Shown one piece after another: positions 42,798-50,577 of a stretch of 64,000 nt of DNA. Where the stretch lies: the NCBI RefSeq assembly GCF_016464305.1, contig NZ_JAEIOJ010000001.1, forward strand, positions 890,685-954,684, in the 5' to 3' direction. Both the position numbers and the translations under genes were made by a program. The notes under the pieces were generated by a model. The model searched no databases. It was not told where the DNA came from and was given only the letters and a program-made list of their open reading frames with translations. Numbering within the stretch: the first letter of the stretch is position 1; the number at the start of each line of letters is the position of its first letter. The DNA is from Umezawaea beigongshangensis (GTDB taxonomy: Bacteria > Actinomycetota > Actinomycetes > Mycobacteriales > Pseudonocardiaceae).

Positions 42798-43385
42798 GTG
42801 CGGAGCAACGGTCTGCTGATCGCGCTGCCGGCCCTGGCGCTGGTGGCGTGCACGTCGACGTCACCGCTGAGCGCGGCGGAGCAGGGCGAGAGCGACTCCC
42901 CCGCCGTCACGACCACGACCACCCCGTCCCTGCCGCCGCGGCCGGCCGAGGTGCTGCTGACCGACGTCGACCCGTGCGCGGTGCTGAGCGAGTCGCAGCG
43001 CGCGCAGCTGAGCCTGGACGGCACGCCGTCGCCGTACGTCGACGAGGGGCTGGGCAACGCGAGGGCGTGCACGATGCGCAGCAGGACCAGCGGCAACGTC
43101 GTGCGGCTCGCGCTGATCACCGTGCAGGGCGTCGAGGTGTGGCTCGACGAGAACGCCCAGGTCGAGGCGACGCCGACGACCGTGGCCGGCTACCCGGCGC
43201 TGACCGTGCGCACGCCGGGCCTGGACGACGTGTGCAACGTCGAGGTGGACGTCGCCGAGGGGCAGTTCCTGGACGTCATGTTCCGCGACGGCGGGAACGC
43301 CACGCCCGCCCAGCAGGACACGCTGTGCCTGGGAGCGCAGCGCAGCGCCGAGGCCGCGATGACCGGGCTGCTCGCCGTTCGCTGA
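42798..43385 (+). CDS. DUF3558 family lipoprotein
   Basis: 195 residues. Lipoprotein signal: hydrophobic stretch GLLIALPALALVAC with lipobox LVAC (Cys about 17), then a Thr/Pro-rich linker. The DUF3558 body shows DPCAVLSESQRAQLSL, RACTMRSR and DDVCNVEVDV; its Cys pairs are probably disulfides. It ends with an LCLGAQRSAEAAM helix. This family abounds in Pseudonocardiaceae, often beside ESX-linked genes as here. Role unknown; anchored outside the membrane. Confidence 0.85.
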   Translation: MRSNGLLIALPALALVACTSTSPLSAAEQGESDSPAVTTTTTPSLPPRPAEVLLTDVDPCAVLSESQRAQLSLDGTPSPYVDEGLGNARACTMRSRTSGNVVRLALITVQGVEVWLDENAQVEATPTTVAGYPALTVRTPGLDDVCNVEVDVAEGQFLDVMFRDGGNATPAQQDTLCLGAQRSAEAAMTGLLAVR

Positions 43386-43478
43386 CCCACTCGGGGGATG
43401 TCACTCGATACCCTCCCGGTTGTCACACCCGGTGGTTAGAGTGTCTCCAGGTCGGACGACACACGCGGGAGGTCGATC

Positions 43479-43862
43479 ATGCCGTTCGAGGACGCGCCCG
43501 GTGGCGCGCTCGGGGCGAATCCCGGTACGTCGCCCGGTGAGCAGGCCCTGAGCGTCTCCCCCGAGGCGATCCCGGACCTCCGCAGGGCGTTCTCCACCGC
43601 GCTGGGCAAGCTGGACGAGCAGATCGAGCTGGCCATCACGGGCGTGCGGATCAGGCCGTGGGCGGGCGATCCGGTGAGCGAGGAGGCCGCCGACAAGTTC
43701 AACGAGCGTTCGTTCGAGGAGGAGGACTCCGCCCTGAACGCGCTCCAGAGCTACCAGCAGCAGCTCAAGACCGCGATGGACAACCTCGACCGGGTCGAGC
43801 GGGAGTACCGGGCCATGGACGAGCACGGCTCCGTGTTGATGAACCAGCAAGGCGGCTGCTGA
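43479..43862 (+). CDS. small helical protein of the ESX-substrate locus
   Basis: 127 residues, ATG with GGGAGG upstream; TAGAGT at about 43436 may be its -10 box. A Gly/Pro-rich N-terminus precedes two long helices (PDLRRAFSTALGKLDEQIELAI and ALQSYQQQLKTAMDNLDRVEREYRAM) around ITGVRIRPWAGDPVSEE. The helix-turn-helix hairpin and position before a PPE-like gene suggest a PE/WXG100-type partner. The typical WxG turn is absent (PWAG instead). C-terminal Cys. Assignment is by context. Confidence 0.65.
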   Translation: MPFEDAPGGALGANPGTSPGEQALSVSPEAIPDLRRAFSTALGKLDEQIELAITGVRIRPWAGDPVSEEAADKFNERSFEEEDSALNALQSYQQQLKTAMDNLDRVEREYRAMDEHGSVLMNQQGGC

Positions 43863-43896
43863 GCAGTCCGCGCGGCAACTGGCGAGGAGATGCGTG

Positions 43897-45210
43897 ATGG
43901 CCGAGGGGCACCGCTGGAGCGGGTACAGCCACGAGGAGTTGTACACGAAGCTGCACTCCGGCCCGGGGCCGCGTGCCTCGCACACCTCCGTCGAGCGGTG
44001 GGAGGGTGTGGCGACCGCTCTGGAGGAGATCGACGCCGAGCTGCACAGGGGCGTGGGCGACTCGGGCGCGGTCTGGGAGGGCCGGGGTTCCGACCAGGCG
44101 CGGAGCCGCCTGACGCCGCTGGCCGCGTGGGCCGAGGACGCCAGGACCGGTGCGGACGTCATGCGGATCTCCGCCGAGCTCCAGGCCGACTTCGTCGGTC
44201 GTGCCCGCGCCGACATGCCGCCGCCGGTGAAGGTCACCGCCGAGGACCCCGGCACGCTGCTGACGGGCCTCACGCACCTCGTGGGCGGGCAGACCGACTA
44301 CGAGGTGCAGGAGAAGGCGTCCAACGCCGCCGAGGAGCGGGCGCGCGAGGTCATGGCGACCTACGCGTCGAGCACCTCCACCAACACGGCCACGCTGGGG
44401 CAGTTCCACCAGCCGCCGCAGCTCGTGATCAACTCCAGCGGCCCGACGCGCTTCGACGGCGTGCCCGGTGGGGCCGTGATGCCGGGGTACGGCTGGGGTG
44501 GCGGCCCCGGCAGGCCCCCTGCCTCCGGTTCCGGGCGCCCGTCGACCAGGGGTCGCGGCGCGGCCGTCCCGCCTCCGCGCGGCACCCGGCCCGCGCCGCC
44601 GAGCACGACGACCACCGTCGGCGGCGGTAGCGGCGGTAGCGGCGGCAACGGCGGTGGCGGTGGCAACGGTGGCGGTGGCAACGGCGGCGGCGGCGCGGGT
44701 ACGAACACGTCGTCGGCCGCGCCCACGAGGGCGGCGACCGGGGTGGGCACGCCCACCAGCACGGCGGTCGTCGCGGGCAGCAGCGGGACCAGCGGTCCGA
44801 CCGGTGGCACCGCGACGGGCCTGATCGGCGCCGGTGGTGACCAGGAGCAGCGCAAGAAGAGCGAGAGCAGGCAGAGCGCGGGCGAGACGGCGGTGAGCTC
44901 GGCGCAGCCCGGTGCCGTCGCGCCGACGGCCGTGCCGACGGGGATGACCCACGGGCACGCCGCCGGCGCCGGCTCGTTCGCGGGCGGCGCCACGATCGGC
45001 GGCGGTGACGACGAGACCGTGCACCGTCCCAAGACGGTTCCGCAGCAGGGGCAGCAGTCGTTCGACCCGTTCGGCGCTCTCGGCCGGCGCGGGGAGGACG
45101 AGGAGGACGTCCTGCACGACGCGGCCGACTACCTGCGGGAGAGCGACGACGTCTACGGCGTGAGCGGGACGGTCGCGCCGGCCGTGATCGGGGAGAGCAC
45201 GACCAGCTGA
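43897..45210 (+). CDS. PPE-like ESX substrate protein
   Basis: 437 residues from ATG 43897, with GAGGAG 7 nt before (GTG 43894 also possible). Residues 1-170 are helical as in PPE/WXG100 proteins (HTSVERWEGVATALEEIDAELHRGV, AVWEGRGSDQARSRLTPLAAWAEDA with a WEG turn). Residues about 200-275 are Gly/Pro-rich with GGGNG repeats. The C-terminal acidic segment (FDPFGALGRRGEDEEDVLHDAADYL) may be a partner-binding tail. Secretion by a type VII system is inferred. EspG follows with a 1-bp overlap. Confidence 0.75.
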   Translation: MAEGHRWSGYSHEELYTKLHSGPGPRASHTSVERWEGVATALEEIDAELHRGVGDSGAVWEGRGSDQARSRLTPLAAWAEDARTGADVMRISAELQADFVGRARADMPPPVKVTAEDPGTLLTGLTHLVGGQTDYEVQEKASNAAEERAREVMATYASSTSTNTATLGQFHQPPQLVINSSGPTRFDGVPGGAVMPGYGWGGGPGRPPASGSGRPSTRGRGAAVPPPRGTRPAPPSTTTTVGGGSGGSGGNGGGGGNGGGGNGGGGAGTNTSSAAPTRAATGVGTPTSTAVVAGSSGTSGPTGGTATGLIGAGGDQEQRKKSESRQSAGETAVSSAQPGAVAPTAVPTGMTHGHAAGAGSFAGGATIGGGDDETVHRPKTVPQQGQQSFDPFGALGRRGEDEEDVLHDAADYLRESDDVYGVSGTVAPAVIGESTTS

Positions 45211-46025
45211 TGACGGTGATCGGGCTGGACCTCGGTGAGAACGACGTGCGCGAGCCGCTGGTCGTCTCGGCGCTGGAGTTCGACGTGCTCTGGGAGCACC
45301 TGCGGCTGGAGTCGCTGCCGCTGGTGCTGAAGGTGCCGTCGCCGGGCAGGACGACGGACGAGCGGGCGCGGATCGTGCGGGGCGTCTGGGACGAGCTGGA
45401 ACGTCGCGGGCTGGGCGGGCCGCGCTCGCTGGACCCGCAGCTGGAGGACCTGCTGACCCTGCTGAACCGCCCCGTGCACGAGGTGGACGGCCGGGTGTGG
45501 CTGGGCCGCCGGGTGCGCGTGCTGGCGGCCTCCACGACCTCCTCCGCCGCACTGGCGGTGCTGGACGGCGACCGCCTGACGCTGCGCCCGGCGTCGGTCG
45601 ACGGGCTGCCGCGCGAGGCGTTGTCCGTGCTCCCGCAGGCCCCGGCGGGTCCCGGCCACTCGGTGACCCTGCCGAGCGCCGACCTGGACGCCGCGGCGCG
45701 GAGCGCGTCGTCGCCGCAGGGGCTGGAGGCCGCGCTGCGCGAGCGCGGGACGCGTGCGGAGGACGCGAAGGTCCTCACCGAGATGTTCACCGACGCCGGT
45801 CACCGCGGCCAGTTCGGCGCGGCCGCCCGCGACAGGTTCGGCAAGCGCTTGCGCCCGGACCGCGTGGTGAGCTTCTTCGACACCCCGCGAGGCCGCTACC
45901 TCCAGATGCGCCGAGCCGCGGAGGGCCAGCAGCCCTGGAGCACCGTCTCCCCGGTGGACCACCGCCGCCTGGTCCAGCACCTGACCGAACTCCTCCAGGA
46001 CGCCAGGACGAGCGCAATCCGCTGA
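45210..46025 (+). CDS. EspG family ESX secretion-associated protein
   Basis: 271 residues, ATG overlapping the PPE-like stop by one base. EspG fold features: N-terminal LVVSALEFDVLWEHLRLESLPLVL, ALAVLDGDRLTLRPASVDGLPREAL, and C-terminal FFDTPRGRYLQMRRA with a final helix. EspG is a cytosolic chaperone that binds the PPE hydrophobic tip of PE-PPE pairs and delivers them to the ESX machinery. It would therefore escort the upstream PPE-like protein. No ESX core gene is in the window. Confidence 0.85.
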   Translation: MTVIGLDLGENDVREPLVVSALEFDVLWEHLRLESLPLVLKVPSPGRTTDERARIVRGVWDELERRGLGGPRSLDPQLEDLLTLLNRPVHEVDGRVWLGRRVRVLAASTTSSAALAVLDGDRLTLRPASVDGLPREALSVLPQAPAGPGHSVTLPSADLDAAARSASSPQGLEAALRERGTRAEDAKVLTEMFTDAGHRGQFGAAARDRFGKRLRPDRVVSFFDTPRGRYLQMRRAAEGQQPWSTVSPVDHRRLVQHLTELLQDARTSAIR

Positions 46026-46029
46026 CCGC

Positions 46030-46095
46030 GAGTTGAGCACTCAAGCACGACGAGTTGAGCACTCAGGCACAGCGAGTTGAGCTTTCGAGCATGGG
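46030..46095 (+). repeat. array of three 22-bp tandem repeats (array 1)
   Basis: Units at 46030-46051, 46052-46073 and 46074-46095, each starting GAGTTGAGC. The first holds a dyad TTGAG-CA-CTCAA; the third is the most diverged. It starts 4 bp after the espG stop, in the same orientation. A related array lies inverted at 47030-47095. Confidence 0.85.
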
Positions 46096-46153
46096 ACCTT
46101 CCACGTTCGGGTGAAGCACGTCCGGATCTGGCGAGTGCGCGCCTCGTGTTCAC

Positions 46154-47062
46154 ATGATCCGAATTCCAGCAGGACTGCACGGGGCCCACCACAGGGCCGA
46201 TCTCGAAGCCCACCTCGGGCGCGGCCAGTTGCGCACCGCTGTCGCCGAGGGACGGCTCGTGCGGTGGTCGAGGTTCGTGCTCGTAGAACGGCACCACCTG
46301 CTCAACCCGCTCACTCGCGCGGCGGCCACGTTGCTGACGGCGGGCGACGAGGCCGTGCTCTCCGGTCACACCGCCGCGCACCTGCACGGCTGCACGGCGG
46401 CCGACACGACGACCGTGCACGTCACCCTGCCCCACCGGCAGAGACTGCGGATGCCGTCGGGCGTGACCGTGCGTCACGTCCACCTCGACGAGGCCGATGT
46501 CGTGCACCGTCAGGGTCTGCGCTGCCTCGCACTCGACACGACGATCGCGGAACTGCTCTGCCTGGCCGACCGGCGCACGGCCCTGGCGTGCGCGGATCAG
46601 GCGCTGGCGCTGCACGCTCCCGGCGAACGCGCGGCGTTCAAGGCGGACGTGGAGGTGCAGGTGCGGGAACGCCTCGACCCGCGCGGGCGTCGACGTGGGC
46701 TGTTCCTGCTGGACGTGACCACGGGTCTGCCGGAGTCACCGCCGGAGAGCTGGCTGCTGCTCCTGCTGGTGGACGAGGGCCTGCCGGTGCCCGAACCGCA
46801 GTACCCGGTGCGCGACATCACCGGCCGGGAGATCTACCGGCTGGACTTCGCGTGGCCCGAACTGCGAGTGGCGCTGGAGTACGACGGGTACGCCGCTCAC
46901 GCCGAACGAGGGACCGCCGACGCGGCGCGTGACGTTGATCTCGCACGGCGCGGCTGGACCGTCATTCGAGCGGACGTGAGCGACCTTCGCAACCCTCAGC
47001 GGTTGCTGGCCCGCCTGAAGAAGGAACTCGGTGTGTCCGAACGCTCAACTCACCATGCCTGA
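46154..47062 (+). CDS. AbiEi-like/DUF559 domain protein
   Basis: 302 residues, ATG 46154. The N-terminal part resembles AbiEi-type antitoxin winged helices (RGQLRTAVAEGRLVRWSRFVLV, AVLSGHTAAHLHG). The C-terminal part is a DUF559/PD-(D/E)XK-like domain (YRLDFAWPELRVALEYDGYAAH, ARRGWTVIRADVSDLRNPQRLL) with the D-x(n)-E-x-D arrangement. Such genes are common solitary genes in actinobacteria; nuclease activity and toxin-antitoxin function are unproven. The last nine or so codons and the stop lie within a 22-bp repeat array, so its original C-terminus may have been altered. Flanked by inverted repeat arrays. Confidence 0.7.
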   Translation: MIRIPAGLHGAHHRADLEAHLGRGQLRTAVAEGRLVRWSRFVLVERHHLLNPLTRAAATLLTAGDEAVLSGHTAAHLHGCTAADTTTVHVTLPHRQRLRMPSGVTVRHVHLDEADVVHRQGLRCLALDTTIAELLCLADRRTALACADQALALHAPGERAAFKADVEVQVRERLDPRGRRRGLFLLDVTTGLPESPPESWLLLLLVDEGLPVPEPQYPVRDITGREIYRLDFAWPELRVALEYDGYAAHAERGTADAARDVDLARRGWTVIRADVSDLRNPQRLLARLKKELGVSERSTHHA

Positions 47063-47095
47063 ACGCTCAACGCGGCGTGCTTGAACGCTCAACTC
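47030..47095 (-). repeat. array of three 22-bp tandem repeats (array 2, inverted)
   Basis: On the minus strand, units at 47095-47074, 47073-47052 and 47051-47030 start GAGTTGAGC, GCGTTGAGC and GAGTTGAGC and continue GTTCAAGCA, GTTCAGGCA and GTTCGGACA. They begin 8 bp after the stop of the minus-strand gene at 47103. Same unit length and core as array 1, opposite orientation. Confidence 0.85.
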
Positions 47096-47102
47096 GGGGG
47101 AT

Positions 47103-47552
47103 TCAGGAGCCTATGCCTCGGCAGGGGCGGGTGCGCAGGTCCGACACGTAGTCGTCGGGGGCGCCCGCCGCTTCCGCGGCGTCGGCGACCACGCCGATGT
47201 AGCGGGCGCTGGGCAGGCCGCCCTCGTAGGCGTCGAGGACGTACAGCCAGGCGACCACGGAGCCCTCCAGGGTCTGCACGCGCAGGCGGATCTTCTTGTA
47301 GAGGCCGAGCGCACCCTCCCAGCGGTCCAGGCGCGACTCGTCGCGCGGACTGACGTCGTAGAGCACGGCGAAGGTCTGGGCGTCGGGGTCCTCGACGATG
47401 GTGGCGAGCGCGCCCTCCCAGCCGAGGTCCTCGCCACCGAACGTCAGACGCCAACCGGCGAGCCAACCGGTCCCCGCCATGGGGGAGTACGGGGCTCGCT
47501 CCATCATCTGGTTCGGATCCATGTTCGACCCGTACGCGGCGTAGAGCGGCAC
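47103..47552 (-). CDS. gamma-glutamylcyclotransferase family protein
   Basis: 149 residues, GTG. The substrate-binding signature YGSNMDPNQM near the N-terminus and the GGCT fold (GWRLTFGGEDLGWEGALATIVED, LYKKIRLRV, AWLYVLDAYEGGLPS). Family members release 5-oxoproline from gamma-glutamyl compounds; substrates in mycothiol-producing actinomycetes are uncertain. TACTCT 6 nt upstream of the start suggests a leaderless mRNA. The 3' untranslated region carries repeat array 2. Confidence 0.85.
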   Translation of the reverse strand: MPLYAAYGSNMDPNQMMERAPYSPMAGTGWLAGWRLTFGGEDLGWEGALATIVEDPDAQTFAVLYDVSPRDESRLDRWEGALGLYKKIRLRVQTLEGSVVAWLYVLDAYEGGLPSARYIGVVADAAEAAGAPDDYVSDLRTRPCRGIGS

Positions 47553-47558
47553 GACGAC

Positions 47559-47564
47559 AGAGTA
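47559..47564 (-). promoter_or_regulatory. -10 box TACTCT, leaderless start for the GGCT gene
   Basis: On the minus strand TACTCT ends 6 nt before GTG 47552. Confidence 0.55.
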
Positions 47565-47670
47565 GCGACCCCGCGATCACCTTCATGAACCGAAGACCGC
47601 TCGACACGGCACTACACCCGACCGCGTACCGTTGTCACCGGCTGAACACGCACGTCGAGGAGGACTGATC

Positions 47671-49080
47671 GTGACCCGCATCGTCATCATGGGCGGTGGA
47701 CCCGCAGGTTACGAGGCAGCTCTGGTGGCCGCCCAGCACGGGGCCGACGTGACCGTCGTCGAGAGCGACGGCGTCGGCGGAGCCTGCGTCCTCTACGACT
47801 GCGTCCCCTCGAAGACCTTCATCGCCTCCGCCGGTGGTCGCTCCGCCTTCCGCAACGCCGGTGAGCTGGGCATCCAGACCGAGTCCGAGGCCGCTGTCGA
47901 CCTGCCCGTGGTCCACGGCCGGGTCAAGGGCCTCGCGCTCGCGCAGTCCGCCGACATCCGCGCCCGCTTGCAGCGCGAGGGCGTCCGGATCATCACCGGC
48001 CGGGCGAAGTTCTGCGACGACACGCGCGGCCTCGCCCAGCACCGGGTGGTCGTCGAGCGCGGCAGCGGCTCCGCGGAGGACACCGAGGTGCTGACCGCCG
48101 ACGTCGTGCTCATCGCGACCGGCGCCACGCCGCGCGTCCTGCCGGGCGCCGAGCCCGACGGCGAGCGCGTGCTGAACTGGCGGCAGCTCTACGACCTGCC
48201 CGAACTGCCCGAGCACCTGGCCGTCGTCGGCTCCGGTGTGACGGGCGTGGAGTTCGCCTCGGCGTACACCGAGATGGGCGTCAAGGTCACCATGGTCTCC
48301 AGCCGGGACCGCGTCCTGCCGCACGAGGACGCGGACGCCGCGGCCGTGCTGGAGGACGTGTTCGCCGAGAGCGGCACCGCCGTGGTCAAGCACGCCCGCG
48401 CGGACAAGGTGGAGAACGTCGGCCACGGCGTGCAGATCCACCTGGAGGACGGCAGGGTCATCGAGGCCAGCCACGCGCTGATGACCGTCGGCTCGGTGCC
48501 CAACACCGCCGACATCGGCCTGGAGAAGATCGGCATCGAACTGGGCCGCGGCGGCTACATCCCGGTGGACCGGGTGTCCCGCACGAACGTGTCCGGCGTC
48601 TACGCCGCGGGTGACTGCACGGGCGTGCTGCTGCTCGCGTCGGTGGCCGCCATGCAGGGCCGCATCGCGATGTGGCACGCGCTGGGCGAGGGCGTCAGCC
48701 CGATCAAGCTCAAGACGGTCGCCGCGAACGTCTTCACCAACCCCGAGATCGCGACCGTGGGCATCAGCCAGCAGGCGATCGACTCGGGGCAGGTCCCCGC
48801 GCGCACGATCATGCTGCCGCTGGCGACGAACCCGCGGGCCAAGATGGAGGGCCTGCGCCGCGGCTTCGTGAAGCTGTTCTGCCGTCCCGCCACGGGTGTC
48901 GTGATCGGCGGTGTCGTGGTGGCGCCGAACGCCAGCGAGCTGATCCTGCCGATCGCGCTGGCCGTGCAGAACCAGCTCACCGTCGAGGACCTGGCGACGA
49001 CGTTCTCCGTCTACCCCTCGCTGTCGGGCTCGATCACGGAGTCCGGCCGCCAGCTCATGCGGCACGACGACCTGGACTGA
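47671..49080 (+). CDS. lpdA: NAD(P)H-quinone dehydrogenase LpdA
   Basis: 469 residues from GTG 47671 with GAGGAGG upstream. FAD-dependent pyridine nucleotide-disulfide oxidoreductase: IVIMGGGPAGYEAAL, GGACVLYDCVPSK, NAD-binding VVGSGVTGVEFA, and GVYAAGDCTG. The C-terminal His-Glu pair of lipoamide dehydrogenases is missing (SVYPSLSGSITES instead), as in M. tuberculosis LpdA (Rv3303c), which reduces quinones rather than lipoamide. Both Cys of a CX4C pair are present here. Linked to glpD nearby, as in mycobacteria. Confidence 0.9.
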   Translation: MTRIVIMGGGPAGYEAALVAAQHGADVTVVESDGVGGACVLYDCVPSKTFIASAGGRSAFRNAGELGIQTESEAAVDLPVVHGRVKGLALAQSADIRARLQREGVRIITGRAKFCDDTRGLAQHRVVVERGSGSAEDTEVLTADVVLIATGATPRVLPGAEPDGERVLNWRQLYDLPELPEHLAVVGSGVTGVEFASAYTEMGVKVTMVSSRDRVLPHEDADAAAVLEDVFAESGTAVVKHARADKVENVGHGVQIHLEDGRVIEASHALMTVGSVPNTADIGLEKIGIELGRGGYIPVDRVSRTNVSGVYAAGDCTGVLLLASVAAMQGRIAMWHALGEGVSPIKLKTVAANVFTNPEIATVGISQQAIDSGQVPARTIMLPLATNPRAKMEGLRRGFVKLFCRPATGVVIGGVVVAPNASELILPIALAVQNQLTVEDLATTFSVYPSLSGSITESGRQLMRHDDLD

Positions 49081-49088
49081 GACCGCGA

Positions 49089-49121
49089 ACGGCGGCACCA
49101 CCCAACGGGTGGTGCCGCCGT
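49089..49121. terminator. bidirectional hairpin between lpdA and the sortase operon
   Basis: Perfect 15-bp arms (ACGGCGGCACCACCC) with an AAC loop, 8 bp after the lpdA stop and 12 bp before the end of the convergent gene. It can terminate transcription from both sides. Confidence 0.8.
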
Positions 49122-49132
49122 CGTCCGGCGCG

Positions 49133-49690
49133 TCAGGCGGTCGCGCCGCCACCGGTCTCGGGTGCGCCCTTCGGCTTCACCGGGACCTGCGCCTTCACCG
49201 GAGCCGGGGCCGGGACCTGCGCGCTCGGCGCGGGATCCTCGCCGCTCGGGAGCACGGTGAGTCCCCCGATTCCGGTCCAGCCGGAGTCCGGGCACGACCC
49301 GATCACGTCGTACTGCCCCGGCGTGGTCGTCTGGCGGACCTCCCCGGCGAACTCGCCGTCAAAGGTGAGCTGGCGGAGCGGTACCAGAGCATCGCTCCGC
49401 GGCCACGACGCGGTGTCGTCCGCGTCCAGGGGGACCGCGCAGGTCACCTTGACGTGGATCTGCTCCCCCACCCGGCCGACGGCCGGGTAGACGGTGATCG
49501 TGTTGGCTCCCAGAGGCGCGGAGCTGGGCGTGGCCGAGCCGCTGGGCGTGGTGCCGCTGCTGGGCTCGGCGCTGCTGGGCTCGGCGCTGGTCGGCTGGGC
49601 GCCGGTCGGCTGGGCCGCCAGCGCCGCCGCCGGAGCGGCCACCAGGGCCGCGGCGGCCAACAGGGCTGCGAGCAGGTTCTTGCGGTTCAC
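49133..49690 (-). CDS. secreted sortase-partner protein with PETGGG tail
   Basis: 185 residues, ATG. Sec signal peptide (MNRKNLLAALLAAAALVAAPAAALAA). A Ser/Pro/Thr stalk follows, then an Ig-like beta domain with one Cys pair (VKVTCAV, VIGSCPDSG), a Pro/Ala/Lys region and the C-terminus KGAPETGGGATA. That tail resembles an LPXTG-type site (xPETG) but has no hydrophobic anchor after it. It sits 15 bp downstream of a class F sortase gene in the same operon. It may be a sortase substrate or a released surface protein. Confidence 0.75.
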   Translation of the reverse strand: MNRKNLLAALLAAAALVAAPAAALAAQPTGAQPTSAEPSSAEPSSGTTPSGSATPSSAPLGANTITVYPAVGRVGEQIHVKVTCAVPLDADDTASWPRSDALVPLRQLTFDGEFAGEVRQTTTPGQYDVIGSCPDSGWTGIGGLTVLPSGEDPAPSAQVPAPAPVKAQVPVKPKGAPETGGGATA

Positions 49691-49705
49691 GACGGGTCTC
49701 CCCCC

Positions 49706-50320
49706 TCAGATCATCGTGCCGAACACGATGACGTTGTCCAGGTAGCTGCCCGCGGCGTGGTCGAACACCCCGCCGCAGGTGATGAGCCGGATCTCCGGCC
49801 CGGTGGTGTCGCCGTACACGTCCTCGGTGGGGAACTCGGCCTTGGGCACGCGGCGCACCTCGCGCACCGCGAACCCCACCGTCGTCCCGTTCACCGCGGA
49901 CACCTCCACGCGATCCCCCTCGCGGAGTTCGTGCAGGCGGTGGAAGATCCCCGGCTGGTCGTTCCCGTCGACGTGACCGAGGACGATCGCCGGGCCGGTG
50001 GCGCCGGGAGCCGGAGCCCCGCGGAACCACCCGGCCTGCAGGGGCTGCTCGACCGGGGGAACCTGGACCGTCTGGTCCGGGTTCAGGCCGAGCGGGACGA
50101 GGGACGACCGCACGTCCAGGCTCGGGATGCGCAGCTCGGCCGGTTCAGCGGCGACGGACGTGGTTCCCGCCGCCGTGCCGGTGGACGCCGCGGGCGGCGC
50201 ACCCCCGGTGGCCGAGCAGCCGGTGAGCACGACCGCCAGGAGCAGCAGCGCCACGAGCGCCACCCGCTTCCCGGTGGCCGCCGAAGCGGTGCCGATCGAA
50301 GGCAGCACGAAGTTCAGCAC
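49706..50320 (-). CDS. class F sortase (lipoprotein-like)
   Basis: 204 residues, GTG with AGGGGGA upstream. The N-terminal hydrophobic stretch VALVALLLLAVVLTGC contains a lipobox LTGC (Cys35), so it may be a lipoprotein rather than a single-pass protein. Sortase domain (about 60-204) with His116 in VLGHVDG and catalytic Cys182 in LITCGG. The Arg expected before DNVIV is Leu here (SYLDNVIV). Sortases cleave sorting signals and attach proteins to peptidoglycan; the downstream secreted protein is the likely partner. Confidence 0.88.
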   Translation of the reverse strand: MLNFVLPSIGTASAATGKRVALVALLLLAVVLTGCSATGGAPPAASTGTAAGTTSVAAEPAELRIPSLDVRSSLVPLGLNPDQTVQVPPVEQPLQAGWFRGAPAPGATGPAIVLGHVDGNDQPGIFHRLHELREGDRVEVSAVNGTTVGFAVREVRRVPKAEFPTEDVYGDTTGPEIRLITCGGVFDHAAGSYLDNVIVFGTMI

Positions 50321-50520
50321 GGTCGTTCCCCCTGGTGAGACCGCGGTCCTCGACGGGAGCGCGGCAGTTCGGCCCGTCCCCCCGACGGGCCCGGTTCCTC
50401 ACCGGTGCCGCTGAGCGGCGCGTCCGGCTCGGAACTCGTAGGAGAAGACGGCTGCGCGGGGTCCTGGTTGCGAGCACGCCGGGCGTTCACTCGAACGGGC
50501 CAAGAACTGTCCTGGAAACG

Positions 50521-50564
50521 CCGCACGGGCGGTCCGCGACGCGTGTCGCGGACCGCCCGTGCGG
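50521..50564 (-). terminator. strong hairpin terminator after glpK
   Basis: Perfect 20-bp arms (CCGCACGGGCGGTCCGCGAC) around GCGT, 13 bp after the glpK stop on the minus strand. The rest of the 257-bp gap to the sortase start shows no gene. Confidence 0.85.
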
Positions 50565-50577
50565 TGAGAGTTCGAAC

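Noticed and set aside
44620..44700. GGC/GGT-rich short repeats
   Set aside because: These encode the Gly-Asn linker of the PPE-like protein; irregular and in frame, not CRISPR or satellite DNA.
46030..46095. CRISPR array
   Set aside because: Three 22-bp units abut directly with no unique spacers, and no cas genes are near.
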